Positions 23,101-33,664 of a stretch of 64,000 bases of DNA are shown in pieces. The notes under the pieces were generated by a model. That model ran no database searches. It worked only from the letters and a program-made list of their open reading frames with translations, and was not told where the DNA came from. Numbering within the stretch: position 1 is the first letter of the stretch; each line of letters opens with the position of its first letter. The stretch comes from Bimuria novae-zelandiae CBS 107.79 (Eukaryota; Ascomycota; Dothideomycetes; Pleosporales; Didymosphaeriaceae): assembly GCA_010015655.1 (NCBI GenBank), contig ML976657.1, positions 1,489,654 through 1,553,653 of the forward strand, written 5' to 3'. Both the position numbers and the translations under genes were made by a program.

Positions 23101-24996
23101 TTTAACTAGACAAAAGAATGTAAATAAGTATTTAGGACTCTATAAAAAGTATGTATTACACTACTAATCCTTATATATTTTTTAAAATAACTAACTATTA
23201 CATATTAAGATAGATACAAGCCACTTGGCAGATAGAGCATGCGCGAAGTAAGAGAGGAATAGCAAATAGCACCTAATCGCATACTACGCACACAAGTTTA
23301 TACTAGAAGAATTACAGTATAAAGTACACGACAAAGAACTACTTGCGATAGTAAAAGCTATAAAACACTAGAGGATTTATGCACATAGCTACTTAAAACT
23401 TATAATTTTTATAGATTATAAGAATCTCACGCGCTTTATAACTATAAAAGAACTAAACCTAATAATAAGTAAAGTAGTTAGAGACACTAAGATAATATAA
23501 ATTTAAAATTATATACACCCTAAGTAAAGAAAACGGACGAGCAAATACTCTTAGTAAAATAAATAATAAAAGAAAAAAGGTTAAGACATAATCCGCGATA
23601 CTATAATAGAACCCTAATAGTTTTTTAAAACTAATAGCTAAACTTAATTAACTCCTTATACTTACACGCAAAGTATCTAAGGAACTATAGACTAAAATTA
23701 TATAATAATACTATAATAACCTAGTGTACAGACACCTAGGCATTAGAAAGATAATAGAACTTATCTAGCAGAACTATAGCTTTAAGGAAATTAAAGAAGT
23801 AGTAACTGTATATATCCATAAATATGTAGATTGCTAATGCAATAAACATGTAACATATCTTAAGTATAGAAAAATATAAGTAATCTAAATACTAGTTTCA
23901 CTATAGAAAGATATCGCTATTAACTTTATTATAAGATTACTAAGATTAAGAGATCCTATAACAGGAATTAGTTACGACGCGATACTAAATATTATCTATT
24001 AATTTACTAAATACGTGGAATTACTACTATATTAAAAGATAATTATAGTAAAGGAACTCGCATTCCTTATGCTAGATTAACATATACAACACTATAGTAT
24101 TCTAAAAATAATCATTAGCGATAGAGATAAACTCTTTATATTAAACTACTAAATAACCCTTATAGCACTTATTAGAATAAAATAAAAACTATTAACAGCA
24201 TATTATCCGCAAATCGACGGACAGACAGAACGTACGAATTACATAATTAAAACGTATCTACGCATCTACTACAATAACCAGAAGAATAACTAGATTTCCT
24301 TATTACCTATAGCATAGTTGGCGTATAACAACAAGATATTAGCAGTAACAGGATGTACACTATTCTATGCAAACTAGGAAAAATACTTATATCTCTTTAA
24401 TTAAATACTTCCTGCAGCAATTAAGACAGAAAAAGTAATAAATATAGTAGAAAATATAAAGAAAATATACGCATAACTCTAAGAGAATCTTAAAAAAGAT
24501 TAATAATAAAGTATTTTATATATAAACTAAAAAAGAAAAATAGCACCTTAGCTAAAGAAGGGGAATAAAGCATATTTACTTATAAAAAAATCTTTAAACT
24601 TAAAAGAAAAAGCACAAGAAACTAGATTATATTAAAGTTAGACTATTTTTTATTATTAAATTAGTATTACTAGTTACCTACTAATTAGAACTATCGCTAG
24701 ACGCGAAAATACACCTAGTATTTTATATAGACTAACTTAAACCTGCGGATCCTAAAACACTAGTTAAGATAACCTTCTATTACTAGCTAAAGGAAGAAAA
24801 TAAATTCGAAGTTAAAATACTCTTAGAATATAAGGATGTTAAATAAGAACATTTTTAAAATAATAAATTTTTATAAGAATAGTTAGTTAAGTAGAAACGA
24901 TACCTACACTTAGAAAATATATAAGAACTTAAATCTAAACTTCGCAAGAACTGCTAGTAGCTCTTTCAAAAGGTATAAAATAAAATCTATAACTAC
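20110..24996 (+). pseudogene. Gypsy-1 gag C-terminus and pol with chromodomain (RIP-degraded)
   Basis: Resumes after the Copia-2 duplication AAAAA. Order: a zinc knuckle at about 20595-20645 (YTYSKLGYIARNCRS, first Cys residues changed to Tyr); a protease region; RT at 22430-22900 with YKKLNN and the catalytic box YLDNIL (YLDD with Asp-to-Asn) near 22761-22785; RNase H around 23150-23450; integrase about 23690-24450; and a chromodomain at about 24795-24975 (FEVKILLEYKDVK, then a KQKRYLHLEN block). Nearly every Gln and Trp codon is now a stop. It once encoded the Gag-Pol polyprotein; the chromodomain is known to target chromoviruses to heterochromatin. Confidence 0.85.
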
Positions 24997-25069
24997 TACT
25001 ACTACTACTATACTAGAATAACGCGAGAAAGTTTTAAAGGAAAAGAAACTTATAACATAATACTACTTA

Positions 25070-25490
25070 AAGAAAACACTACGTAGCAGAAGAGGAAGGC
25101 TTTAACTAGATAATAGACTAGTCTATTACCTTATCACCTAAAGCGGTATCTAGATTAATAAATACTACTATCTAAGCTAGCTTCTTACAAGCCTCTAAGG
25201 CTTCTAACTTATCTATAGTAGACGTACTATAATTAAATAACTCTTATTCCTTTTAACGTAACTTCTTATAATAATCGCGTAAACGCGCTATCTTCTCTTG
25301 TGCTAGATAGACACGCAAGAGCGCTGCATAAGCAAGCTCTTCTTCTACCTAAAGTTTTACTTTCTTCTTAGCCGCTAGCTTTTCTAATTTTTCTAACTTA
25401 GTATTAATTTTTAAATAATCTAGCAAAGTAATATCCTCTAGCTTCTACTTTTAATTACTATACTAAATATAATTTATGCACTTTAAGTGT
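25070..25490 (-). pseudogene. Antisense coiled-coil reading frame between Gypsy-1 pol and 3' LTR
   Basis: The minus strand keeps one frame for about 125 codons, broken only by TAG/TAA codons explainable as CAG, CAA or TGG before RIP. Readable blocks include KLEDITLLDYLK, TKLEKLEKLAAKKKVKL, VEEELAYAALLR and QEKIARLRDYYKKLR: a charged, Leu/Ala-rich heptad-like pattern suggesting a coiled coil. I do not recognise the family. Gypsy-2 has a similar antisense frame in the same place, so it may be an accessory gene of this chromovirus lineage rather than chance. Confidence 0.5.
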
Positions 25491-25666
25491 AGTAAAGATA
25501 ATTAGTAAAATAGTTACTTCTTAGCGTAGTACGTATAAATAATTATAATAAATATATACTTTTGCTTAAGACAATTAGCCTATAAATAATAGTATTAGAT
25601 AGATTAAAAAAGCGGCTTTATAGGTGGTTAATCTATAAGGATATTAAGTCTAGAAAAGGGAGCTAA

Positions 25667-26097
25667 TATTAAGATTTATTAAAACCCTAATATAACGTAA
25701 GGCGGGGCAAGAACACTTATTTATATAACTAGCTAAGATTCCTAACTTAGCTATAAATTACGTGACTTAGTCACGCGTCCTAGAAATATCGGGCGTCCCA
25801 GAAGTATCTTGGCACATGGGACTTTGGGACTCCTGGGACTTATGGGATCCATGGGACTAGTCATGTATATAGGAACACGATAGGGATCTTTTACTATCGT
25901 GTTTAACCTATTTATTAATCTATCGTTTAGATCTAAGAAGCAACCTTGTTAATTTAATTATGCTATATACACCTTTAATACTAACGCCTTAGTAACAAGC
26001 GCAAGCTATCACTACACCCCTTACCTATATTACTAACACTCTTGCCCGAGAACCAACCCTAGCCCTTTAGGACCGGCTACCCCTTTGGGATTTAACA
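25667..26097 (+). repeat. Gypsy-1 3' LTR
   Basis: 431-bp copy of 8674-9104. Differences between the two are mostly C/T and G/A, as RIP produces. Confidence 0.92.
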
Positions 26098-26102
26098 CGC
26101 CT

Positions 26103-28330
26103 TTCTTATAGATAAAGTAGCATTATTTAAAAGTTAAAAAAGGCCTTAGAATTATAAATAATAAAATAATAATTAATATACTAGATTTAAGTAGTCGCCT
26201 TAGAGCCTTAAGCTAATAGCAGTTAGTAGTAATTATTACTTTATTTATAAATTACGCTATAGTCTTTAAGACTATTTCTACGCCTTTCTAGATAAGTAGT
26301 TAAACTAGTTTAGAGTAAACTCTCTTATAGTAAAGCTAGTTAAGCTTAGGCTAGAATATAATACTAACTTCTAAAAGAAGTTAAGAATAGTAAAGAAACT
26401 AAGATCTTAAATACTTAAAATTAAATTATTATATTCTCCTACTCTAACTCGAATCACTAAGGCTAATAATAAGTAACTAAATAAACATAAGATTACTAAA
26501 ACCCTAGCGAGCTTTAAAGCCATATCTATCTATACTAACCTAAATATATACCCATTGCGATGCTTAGCTATACTTAATTTAGACATAACCTACTATATTT
26601 TTAAGGACATTAATTGCTTTATCTTATACTAGCCACCGGCATCAGGAGACTTTATATAGGCAGGGAATATATAAATATAGATTAAAGGATATAAGAGCAT
26701 TTATCTTAACGTATAGTATATAAGTAGTAATTAAATAATAAAACTAAATAATATTACCTATTACCCTAATCTACTCTACAACCTTATATTATTCTAATTA
26801 CTCTAGAGGCAAGGCCTTTAGTAGGATATAAAAGTAGACCTAATAACTCTAAAGGTAAGAAATAATACTATACTAGTAGAACTTTAAGAGTAATATAGAC
26901 AGTGGGTATTAGAATACAGGATTAGACTAGCAGGTAGTACTCCTACTAAAGCTACGCATGCCACTAATAAGACTAACATACGCACTAAACAAAGACTATA
27001 AAAGGTAAATATATTTACTTAGCACTAATAATTAGGCTATTTAGGTCCTTAGGCTCTTAAATATCTCGTATAGTAATTTAAGGGGGGTAAGGATTAAAAG
27101 CTTCCCTACTATTAAGTATAATACCTATAGTAAAGTAAAACTAAAACGGCAAATACGCTAGTAAGCAAGGGAGCTAACTAAAGGCCCTAAGAAGTAAGTT
27201 GTAATTAATTTTTATAACTATAAAGTAGACAGCTTAATAAGAAAAAAAAGCTTAATACTAATTACTAATTAATTCTCTAGCTTTGTATAGGACTTCTACT
27301 TTAAGGATAATTATCTAGCACGTTTAATTATTTAATTACTTAGCACTTTTATACTGTTTATAAAAGTATAATATAATATTATGGTAAAAGTAATTAAATC
27401 TAATAATAAGATCTTCTCTATTAAGATAAATATTAAGAAGTAGTGCTTAGCGTACGGGATCAAGATTAAGCCTTTAGCACCTAATACTTAAGTATAAAAT
27501 AAAGAGGCTAAACGCTTAGAGGGTGTAATAAAAAAAAGCGCGTATAATATAACTTAATTTTAACTTACCCTAGTAGATATAGCCTAAGATTACCCGAGCC
27601 GCAGTCTACCTCTATAATTAAACCCTAAACTACGTAAATTAATAGCGATTACTATGCAAAGTATTCTTTATAATAGTAGCTTTTTAGAATAGCGTTATCA
27701 CCTAACTAAAGAAGCCTAATTAAGCTTACTTAAAAGCCTATAGCTATAAGGCCTTTACTATAACTAATAACACTAAACGTAATAAGAGCAAGCTCTAGCG
27801 ACTAGACCTTAAAAGTTAAATAGGCTATTTTTTTTAGCTATAAATTAACTAATATCTAGAAGATATAAATCCCCTCTTTAGTAAAACTAGTTAGTACTCG
27901 CGACGTAATATTCGACAAGGATACTATATTCTTAGGCAAAACTAAAAACCTAATAGATAACCTTATATATAGCATATTAAAAGAAATAGTAGCCTAGGTA
28001 TAATCTATAGAGTTACCTCACTTATTTTAATAAGAACAAGCTATCGAGTCATTTTTTAAGGATAAGATAATTAGTAAAATACTAAAGAAAGAGGTTAAAG
28101 GAGCTCCTAAGTATAGGTAAGGAAAGAAAGTTAGGTTTAAATATCTAACGCCACTTTTAACGCCGCTACTAATAATACTTTTTATAAAACTAATAATAAA
28201 AGGCGATTAAGCTAAACTATCTTTAATAGTATAGACTAAATAATAATAGACAAGTCCTTAGGCTGCTATCTTTATAGCAGGCATAAAAGTAGGACCCCGT
28301 AGTCTTATTAATAAAAAGACGCTTAATAAG
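26103..28330 (+). pseudogene. Copia-1 gag C-terminus, protease region and integrase (RIP-degraded)
   Basis: Follows the second CGCCT duplication of Gypsy-1. Around 27195-27230 the codons read FYNYKVDSLIRK, a CCHC zinc knuckle whose Cys codons became Tyr. From about 27650 the sequence matches the C-terminal part of copia integrase: an RNKSKLQRLDLK stretch, IGYFF, then STRDVIFD-like and EDTIFL-like blocks around 27880-27950. The frame is cut at 28331 by the LTR-S solo LTR and continues at 28781. Confidence 0.75.
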
Positions 28331-28775
28331 TGTTACGGTCCAGAGATCGAAGGTGGGACGACGGGCCTTATAACGACACTCGGGCCCCACCTAGGGATTA
28401 CGTAATGTCTCAGGCTGCCTCAGACGCCAAGACTATGGGACATTATAGGACCACGTGACCACGGTTACATAACGTCCCAAGATATCCCATGAGATCCCAT
28501 GAAACTAGGATATGGGATACCGTGGGATTCTATAGGACAAGGAGGATATATATACAGGACGGGTTTCTTTTCTACGCTCCTTGTAGTCAACTCACATATC
28601 TTCTATGCAAGTACGCTCTTCTATATAGACTAATAATTATTTTATTTATTATAAGATTAGATTATCTAGCCACGCGCTAAGTGTCGTATTAACTTATACT
28701 ACTAAATAATCTATAAGGCACTTACTACCTTACCGCCCTAACCCGGATCGGACCAAGCGAGAGCGTTCCATAACA
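28331..28775 (+). repeat. LTR-S: solo LTR of an unidentified retrotransposon
   Basis: A 445-bp block starting TGTTACGG and ending CATAACA, flanked by the duplication ATAAG (28326-28330 and 28776-28780) with nothing between: the structure left by recombination between two LTRs. It has a TATATATA box near 28550. A related copy on the opposite strand lies at 60691-60867. Much less RIP-mutated than Copia-1 around it. Confidence 0.9.
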
Positions 28776-28780
28776 ATAAG

Positions 28781-29059
28781 GCATAGCTAAAGCGTATAAT
28801 TATTACCAATAAGAAACCTTACTAAAGCTTACTACTAGAATTACCTACCTATAAAGACAAACTCGAAGATTATTTACTACATTACTTATAAAAAGAAGCT
28901 AAAAAATCCTATTTTTAAAATTATAGTAAAATAAAGCCCTAAAGTAAAGTAACTACCTCTTTAGTAAAAGCGACAGGACATTAGATTTTTAATTATATAT
29001 AGGTTTATACCTATAAGTTTAATAAATACTATTAACTACAAAAGTGCAAGACACGACTA
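28781..29059 (+). pseudogene. Copia-1 pol linker between LTR-S and Pogo-4 (RIP-degraded)
   Basis: Short stretch of Copia-1 between two insertions. By position it lies between the integrase and RT domains; it contains stops and no diagnostic motif. Confidence 0.6.
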
Positions 29060-30906
29060 ACGTGGTTTACTACCGAGCGGGCCAACCCCACCGAGCGGGC
29101 CACTTTTTAAAAGTCAGTCTATTGCGAAGCGCCTCCTACAACACCACTATAATTTACTATAATTCGCAGAACATAGAAATACTATTTAGACTTATCGCTA
29201 TTAGATGCATCTATAATTTCTACTGCGCAGGTGCGAGCGTTGTGGCCAGCTTCGCCGCAACGTCTGTAGCGCCTCTGCCCACGCACCCTCTTTGCAGACT
29301 CTTCACCCTCCTTTTGCCCACTACTATCCTTTTTAGCTATTAAATTAACTACCTTTCCTACTGTAAGTGTTTTAGCTGCCTAAATATACTTCCTCTTTTA
29401 ACTTTTTACCTCTATTACTATCTCTACTGTCTTATAAAGCCCTGCTATTTCTTATTATATTAACACTATTTCGTGCCCTATTAATATAACACCTTTATTA
29501 AGCTGCTTAATAGCTCTAAGAAGCGGAGAAACTAGTAAATCTCTATACTTTTATACACGCTCACGAACTAGTGTTAACTAAGCCTCTATCTCGCAGAGGT
29601 TACTTAGTGTTTTTAATTCCTATAGGGTGCCCTCTGCGTTAGGTGGAGTTGGCGTACGAAGAACTATATTAAGTCTTAATAACACCGCCTCTAGGTCGTG
29701 TAGGACTAATCTAGCACCTCTAAAGCCTGCGCAGATGTTTGCCTTTATTATTACCTTTTTAAAAGCTACTTTAAAGGCTAGTAGAAAGGCCTCCTTCTTA
29801 ATCTGCTTAGTGCTATAATATACCAAGCTACTCATCTTATTGCTATACGCCCGCTTTAAAGGAGAAAAACAACCTACATTAAGTAGCTATAAAAGGTGTG
29901 ATGAGTGTAGAGGCATATAAAGAATAATAATCTTCTATTCCTTACAGTATTTGTAGAATTCGTGTGAGCAGTAGCTCTCGTACCTATTTATAATTAGTAG
30001 CTAGTGTGCACCTAAACTACGCGCCTTAGTATAAGTATTAAAGTACCTTAGCTAGGCAAGGCTAAGCTTGTTTAACGTCTAGCTATTAGGACTAACTTTA
30101 ATAACCTAGTCTCGGGGTAGATTATGGAACCAGGACGTGATTAGAACCTTACTAGGGAAGATAAGAAAGGGTGGTAGAGCCTAGCCTTTAGCGCTAACAC
30201 CCTAGATATTAGTAACCTACCTATAATTACTAGGTTAAATCTTCTTTAGGTTGCTTCGCTTCTTAGAGCCTATAAAGACCATCTAACCCTGTATTACCCC
30301 TATTATAAAGCCTGTCTTGTCGAAGTTATACGTGTCGTTATCAGCAATACCGTACTTAGCCTTAGTATTAGTAACTAGCTCGAACTAGGGCGTTATAATA
30401 CGTAGATCTTCGTTCAGGGCTCGCTAATAATTATATAGATAGCTCCTTTAAAGCTTAATTTCTAGCGTACGCGTCTTAAGCCTGTCTACCTAGTACTTAC
30501 TAATAAGCTATCTACCGCGCTTAGCAAGTAGATTATTAGCTATATCTTAGACTATATCCCTTGTTACACCTATTCCTCGCTAGTTAAGCTTAAGTATACG
30601 TTGGACTAGAGCCTCCTCCTCTAGCTTAGTTAGCTTCTTTAAGTTGGGCTCGCGATCGCGTTAAGAGAGGGCTCCTTAGCGTCGTTATTATACTATTATT
30701 TAAGGCACGCTAAAGGCTATAATAACGCGTCTTTTGCTCTTATTATAATCTTTAATTATAGCTTAGATAGCAAGCTATAGTACGCTTTTAGTATAAGGTT
30801 ATTGCGCGTTATGTTGTGATAGCATTGTGGTATAAGCTAGAGGTGGGCTGCATTTAGCAAAGTTGGCCCGCTCGGTGGGGTTGGCCCGCTCGGTGGTGAA
30901 CCACGT
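29060..30906 (-). mobile_element. Pogo-4: pogo/Fot1 element inside Copia-1
   Basis: 1,847 bp between TA duplications (29058-29059 and 30907-30908). TIRs of about 46 bp start ACGTGGTT and hold two copies of ACCGAGCGGGCCA at 18-bp period. Confidence 0.92.
29182..30825 (-). pseudogene. Pogo-4 transposase (RIP-degraded)
   Basis: A frame of 548 codons from ATG (30823-30825) to TAG (29182-29184) stays in register throughout, with around ten internal stops at former Trp/Gln codons. It shows the HTH region (LTKLEEEALV near 30620), a DDE core with YNFDKTGFIIGV and LLIINRYESY (the second catalytic Asp became Asn), a C-terminal LRTPTPP motif and a knuckle RRCGEAGHNARTC near 29235-29271. Family: Tc1/mariner, pogo/Fot1 type. 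Confidence 0.88.
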
Positions 30907-30908
30907 TA

Positions 30909-32381
30909 GTTATAAAAATTAACTAATAAAAATACCTTACTTTATAAAAAACCTACGCTATAATGCTTATAGGACGATTTTTCTGCATGCTTATAGTAAT
31001 TATAGCTCGATTCGACCTAGAGCTTATCTAACACGACGTTACCAACGCTTTCGTTCACGCAAAGCTGGACAGAGAAATCTATATGAGAATGTCTCGCGGC
31101 TACTCGCGAGCGGGTACAGTCCTCTAACTACACAAAGCACTCTACGGACTGCGCATTCCTCCACTACTTTGGCAGAGAGAGTTCACATTAACGCTCCGCG
31201 ATATTGGCTTTTAAATAGTGCCCTACGAGCTTTGTTGTCTTATTAAGGATAGTATTATTATTATTTTTTATATAGATAACCTTATTATTACTTATAATAA
31301 GTCGTAGAAGTAAGCTGCTGAAGCTGCTTTAATAATAATAAATATTAAATTTACACCCACTAGTAGTAATAATCTATAGTAGTTTCTAAGAGTTAAAGTT
31401 ATTAAAGATTAACTAAATTAAAAACTCTAGCTATCCTAAGCGTTATATATTAACAAAATATTATATTTTGTTAATTACTATAAGATTTACTATAATACCT
31501 TAATAATAGTAGCTAAACTACTCCCACGCTTAAGGCTCGCTAGTAAGGCTAAAATTAATTAATATTAGTAAAAAATAAGATTAATTCTTTATACTATAGT
31601 AACTACGCGATTAAATATCGCCTTTATAAGTTCTTAACTACTATAATTCTTATTAAACCTAAGTAAAGATTATTAAGTAGCTACTAACTAAGTTCTCCTC
31701 TACCTTACTAATACTAAATTGCTAGGTCTTTAGCTTAGGGGTATAAATACTTTAGAACTAGTAAGTAATATATTTTTTACTAATAATACGCTCGATCGCA
31801 AGAGCTTGCAAGGATATATTATTAAGCTATTTAGTAGTCTAATTACCTAAAAAGTAAATAAGCAAAATATAGTTACTATATTAACTATAGAGGCTAAATT
31901 ACTAGCTCTCTCGCAGGTTACTAAGGAGGCTCTATTTATATCTTAATTACTAAAGGAGCTAAAGATTAACCTTAGTAATATCTTTATTATTGTTAATTAT
32001 AATAATTAGTAAATAATCTAATTTATTACTAAAGAGATTACAAAGCTGCAGATAAAGCTCTGTAATATAAATATTTATAATTACTAGCTAAGATAAGAAG
32101 TCGTACTAGGGATAATTAAAATAGACTATTAATGCTTAGAAGACATAGTTATAGATAAACTTATAAAGGCCCTACTAGCTAATGAATAAAGCGGGTTTCG
32201 ATATAAACTAGGACTTATAGAGATTAAGAATAAAATTACTAATAAAGAAGTTACCCTACTTAAGCTAAAGTAAAGAATAGAGGGTTTTAATACTAAACTA
32301 TAAAGGATAGGCCTCTAGCTTAAGGATAAGCCTAAGCTAAAGAGGTATATCTAATTATATAGTCCCTTATATTCTATAAGA
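30909..32381 (+). pseudogene. Copia-1 reverse transcriptase and RNase H (RIP-degraded)
   Basis: The RT starts with DVTNAFVHAKLDREIYM (from about 31033) and HKALYGLR, both classical Ty1/copia RT blocks. The catalytic YVDD box reads YIDN near 31270, a GAC-to-AAC type change that abolishes a metal-binding Asp. The 3' part (31500-32340) is the RNase H region with many stops. About 31030-31215 is strikingly free of RIP compared with both flanks. Confidence 0.82.
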
Positions 32382-32557
32382 TAGCTAGTGCACCTGTTCC
32401 CTTACATAAGATACATTTCTCCCTTACAGAGATACATTCTACAACAAAGTAAGGGATGTCTTTATAGTTATATAGATGCCACCTCCCACAGCAGGAGAAC
32501 CCAGCGATTAATTAATAATTATTTTTTATCTTATAAAAACTACCCTCTAATCTAACA
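32382..32557 (+). repeat. Copia-1 3' LTR
   Basis: Second copy of the LTR, ending TCTAACA and followed by the target duplication CTTAT. Its start is RIP-changed (TA for TG). Confidence 0.88.
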
Positions 32558-32859
32558 CTTATAGATAAGAACTAGGTGTCGCGCTTTATTAAGACTTAGT
32601 CTAACCTATAAACTAAATAAACTAGGAGATTTAATAGTTCGCGCGTGCTCTATAAAACCCCTATTAAGATCTCTAACTAGTATAAGCTTATAAAGGACAC
32701 ACGCTAGACGTACGGTATACTTAATATAAATATTTATAATATTAACGAGACAGGCTTTATAATAGGGATTGCCTTAACGTCTAAAGTAGTTACTAGCTTA
32801 GATACTATAGGCAGATCTATACTTCTATAGCCTAGTAATTATAACTAGGTTATAATAAT
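32558..32859 (+). mobile_element. Pogo-2, central part, resuming after Copia-1
   Basis: Directly after the second CTTAT duplication the plus strand continues the same transposase as 7255-7599. The codons match Pogo-1 from its VGKNWVSRF region through the first catalytic Asp segment to about its TTIEA region, with Trp/Gln codons changed to stops. It ends at TA 32860-32861, where Pogo-3 begins. The remaining 3' half and right TIR of Pogo-2 are not found. Confidence 0.85.
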
Positions 32860-32861
32860 TA

Positions 32862-33461
32862 ACGTGTTCCATCAGCGAACCCGACATATCAGCGAACCCT
32901 ACAAAAATGCTAAGACCCCACCCATCCCTCTTCAAAACACAATGTTACCACCAAACAACGCGTTATCTCTGAGACATGAAGGTCAAGTATAGCTTGCTAT
33001 ACAGGCTTATTATACAGGCTAATTTTAGAGCTACCGGGCTGCGGCACTCGCGTATAACGTTAAGCATCAGACCCTCTCTGAACGCGTCCATAGAGTCCCT
33101 TTTCGAGCCGAAACGCGCGCAAACAACTATAAGCTCACACCAAGTGAAGAGAAAACTCTCATCCAGACTATTCTCGACCTCGACTTGCGAGGCTTAGCTC
33201 CCCGGCTGAGCGAAGTGGCAGATATGGCAGATAAACTACTAGCTGCGCGGGGTGGCAAGGCAGTAGGCAAATGCTGGCCGGAAAGATTCGTAACGCGTTC
33301 TGATGAGCTCAAAATGGCTTTCAGTCGAGAAAAGGATCGCCAGAGAATACGCCAAGAAGATCCGGAGTTGATTAGCGCGTGGTTCAAGCTTGTTTCCGAC
33401 ACAATTGTCAAGTATGGCGTGAAGAATGAGGACATCCACAACTTTGATGAGACTGGCTTCC
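32862..33461 (+). mobile_element. Pogo-3, 5' part, inserted in Pogo-2 and interrupted by Copia-4
   Basis: Starts after TA 32860-32861 with ACGTGTTCC. Its TIR holds two TCAGCGAACCC copies at 17-bp period. A transposase frame starts at ATG 32942, has three early stops, then an open stretch to 33461 with the CENP-B HTH (LTPSEEKTLIQTILDLDLRG) and first catalytic block HNFDETGF. At 33461 Copia-4 is inserted with duplication CTTCC (33457-33461 and 40791-40795). Confidence 0.88.
32942..33461 (+). pseudogene. Pogo-3 transposase, N-terminal half
   Basis: 173 codons from ATG 32942, in the same frame as the open stretch from 33185. It includes a psq-like HTH (with Gln/Trp-to-stop changes near 32989, 33015 and 33021), a CENP-B HTH and the YGVKNEDIHNFDETGF block with the first catalytic Asp. 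It is split by Copia-4; the rest lies at 40796-41073. Confidence 0.85.
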
Positions 33462-33664
33462 TGTCGCGGTGAGCAGAGCGCTGAGCGGACAGTACGCAGT
33501 GGAAAAGATTGCAGGATTAAACTAAGGTTGTTCTATCTAGAAGCTACAGAAGGTATAGGTGCGCAGGCACAAACAACGCTAGTCCTAGATAAAAAAAAGG
33601 TAAGACGCAACCATATTAAGGTAGGAGTAACGATCTTATAGCGTAAGAGCTATAAACTATAATA
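33462..33664 (-). repeat. Copia-4 3' LTR (left)
   Basis: 203 bp, matches 40588-40790; its outer half is nearly identical and its inner half shows C/T and G/A differences. Confidence 0.92.

Larger units (their letters stand above)
8674..26097 (+). mobile_element. Gypsy-1: Ty3/gypsy chromovirus LTR retrotransposon, carrying Copia-2
   Basis: Two 431-bp LTRs (8674-9104 and 25667-26097) begin TGTTAGG (RIP-changed to TATTAAG in the 3' copy) and end TTTAACA (TTTAATA in the 5' copy). They are bounded by the 5-bp duplication CGCCT (8669-8673 and 26098-26102). The span is 17,424 bp; removing Copia-2 leaves 6,823 bp. Order gag, RT, RNase H, integrase, chromodomain identifies a chromovirus. It also has a minus-strand reading frame between chromodomain and 3' LTR. 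Confidence 0.92.
7600..32557 (+). mobile_element. Copia-1: Ty1/copia LTR retrotransposon, carrying three nested insertions
   Basis: LTRs of about 175 bp lie at 7600-7774 and 32382-32557, flanked by the duplication CTTAT. The 24,958-bp span includes Gypsy-1 (8674-26097), an LTR-S solo LTR (28331-28775) and Pogo-4 (29060-30906). Removing these and their target duplications leaves 5,230 bp, normal for copia. Gene order gag, integrase, RT identifies Ty1/copia. All coding parts are heavily RIP-mutated except a short patch in the RT (about 31030-31215). Confidence 0.9.

Noticed and set aside
28489..28680. 63-codon plus-strand open frame
   Set aside because: Lies inside the LTR-S solo LTR; no coding signal.
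7600..32557. A single giant 25-kb retrotransposon
   Set aside because: Internal LTR pairs with their own 5-bp duplications show it is a nest of ordinary-sized elements.
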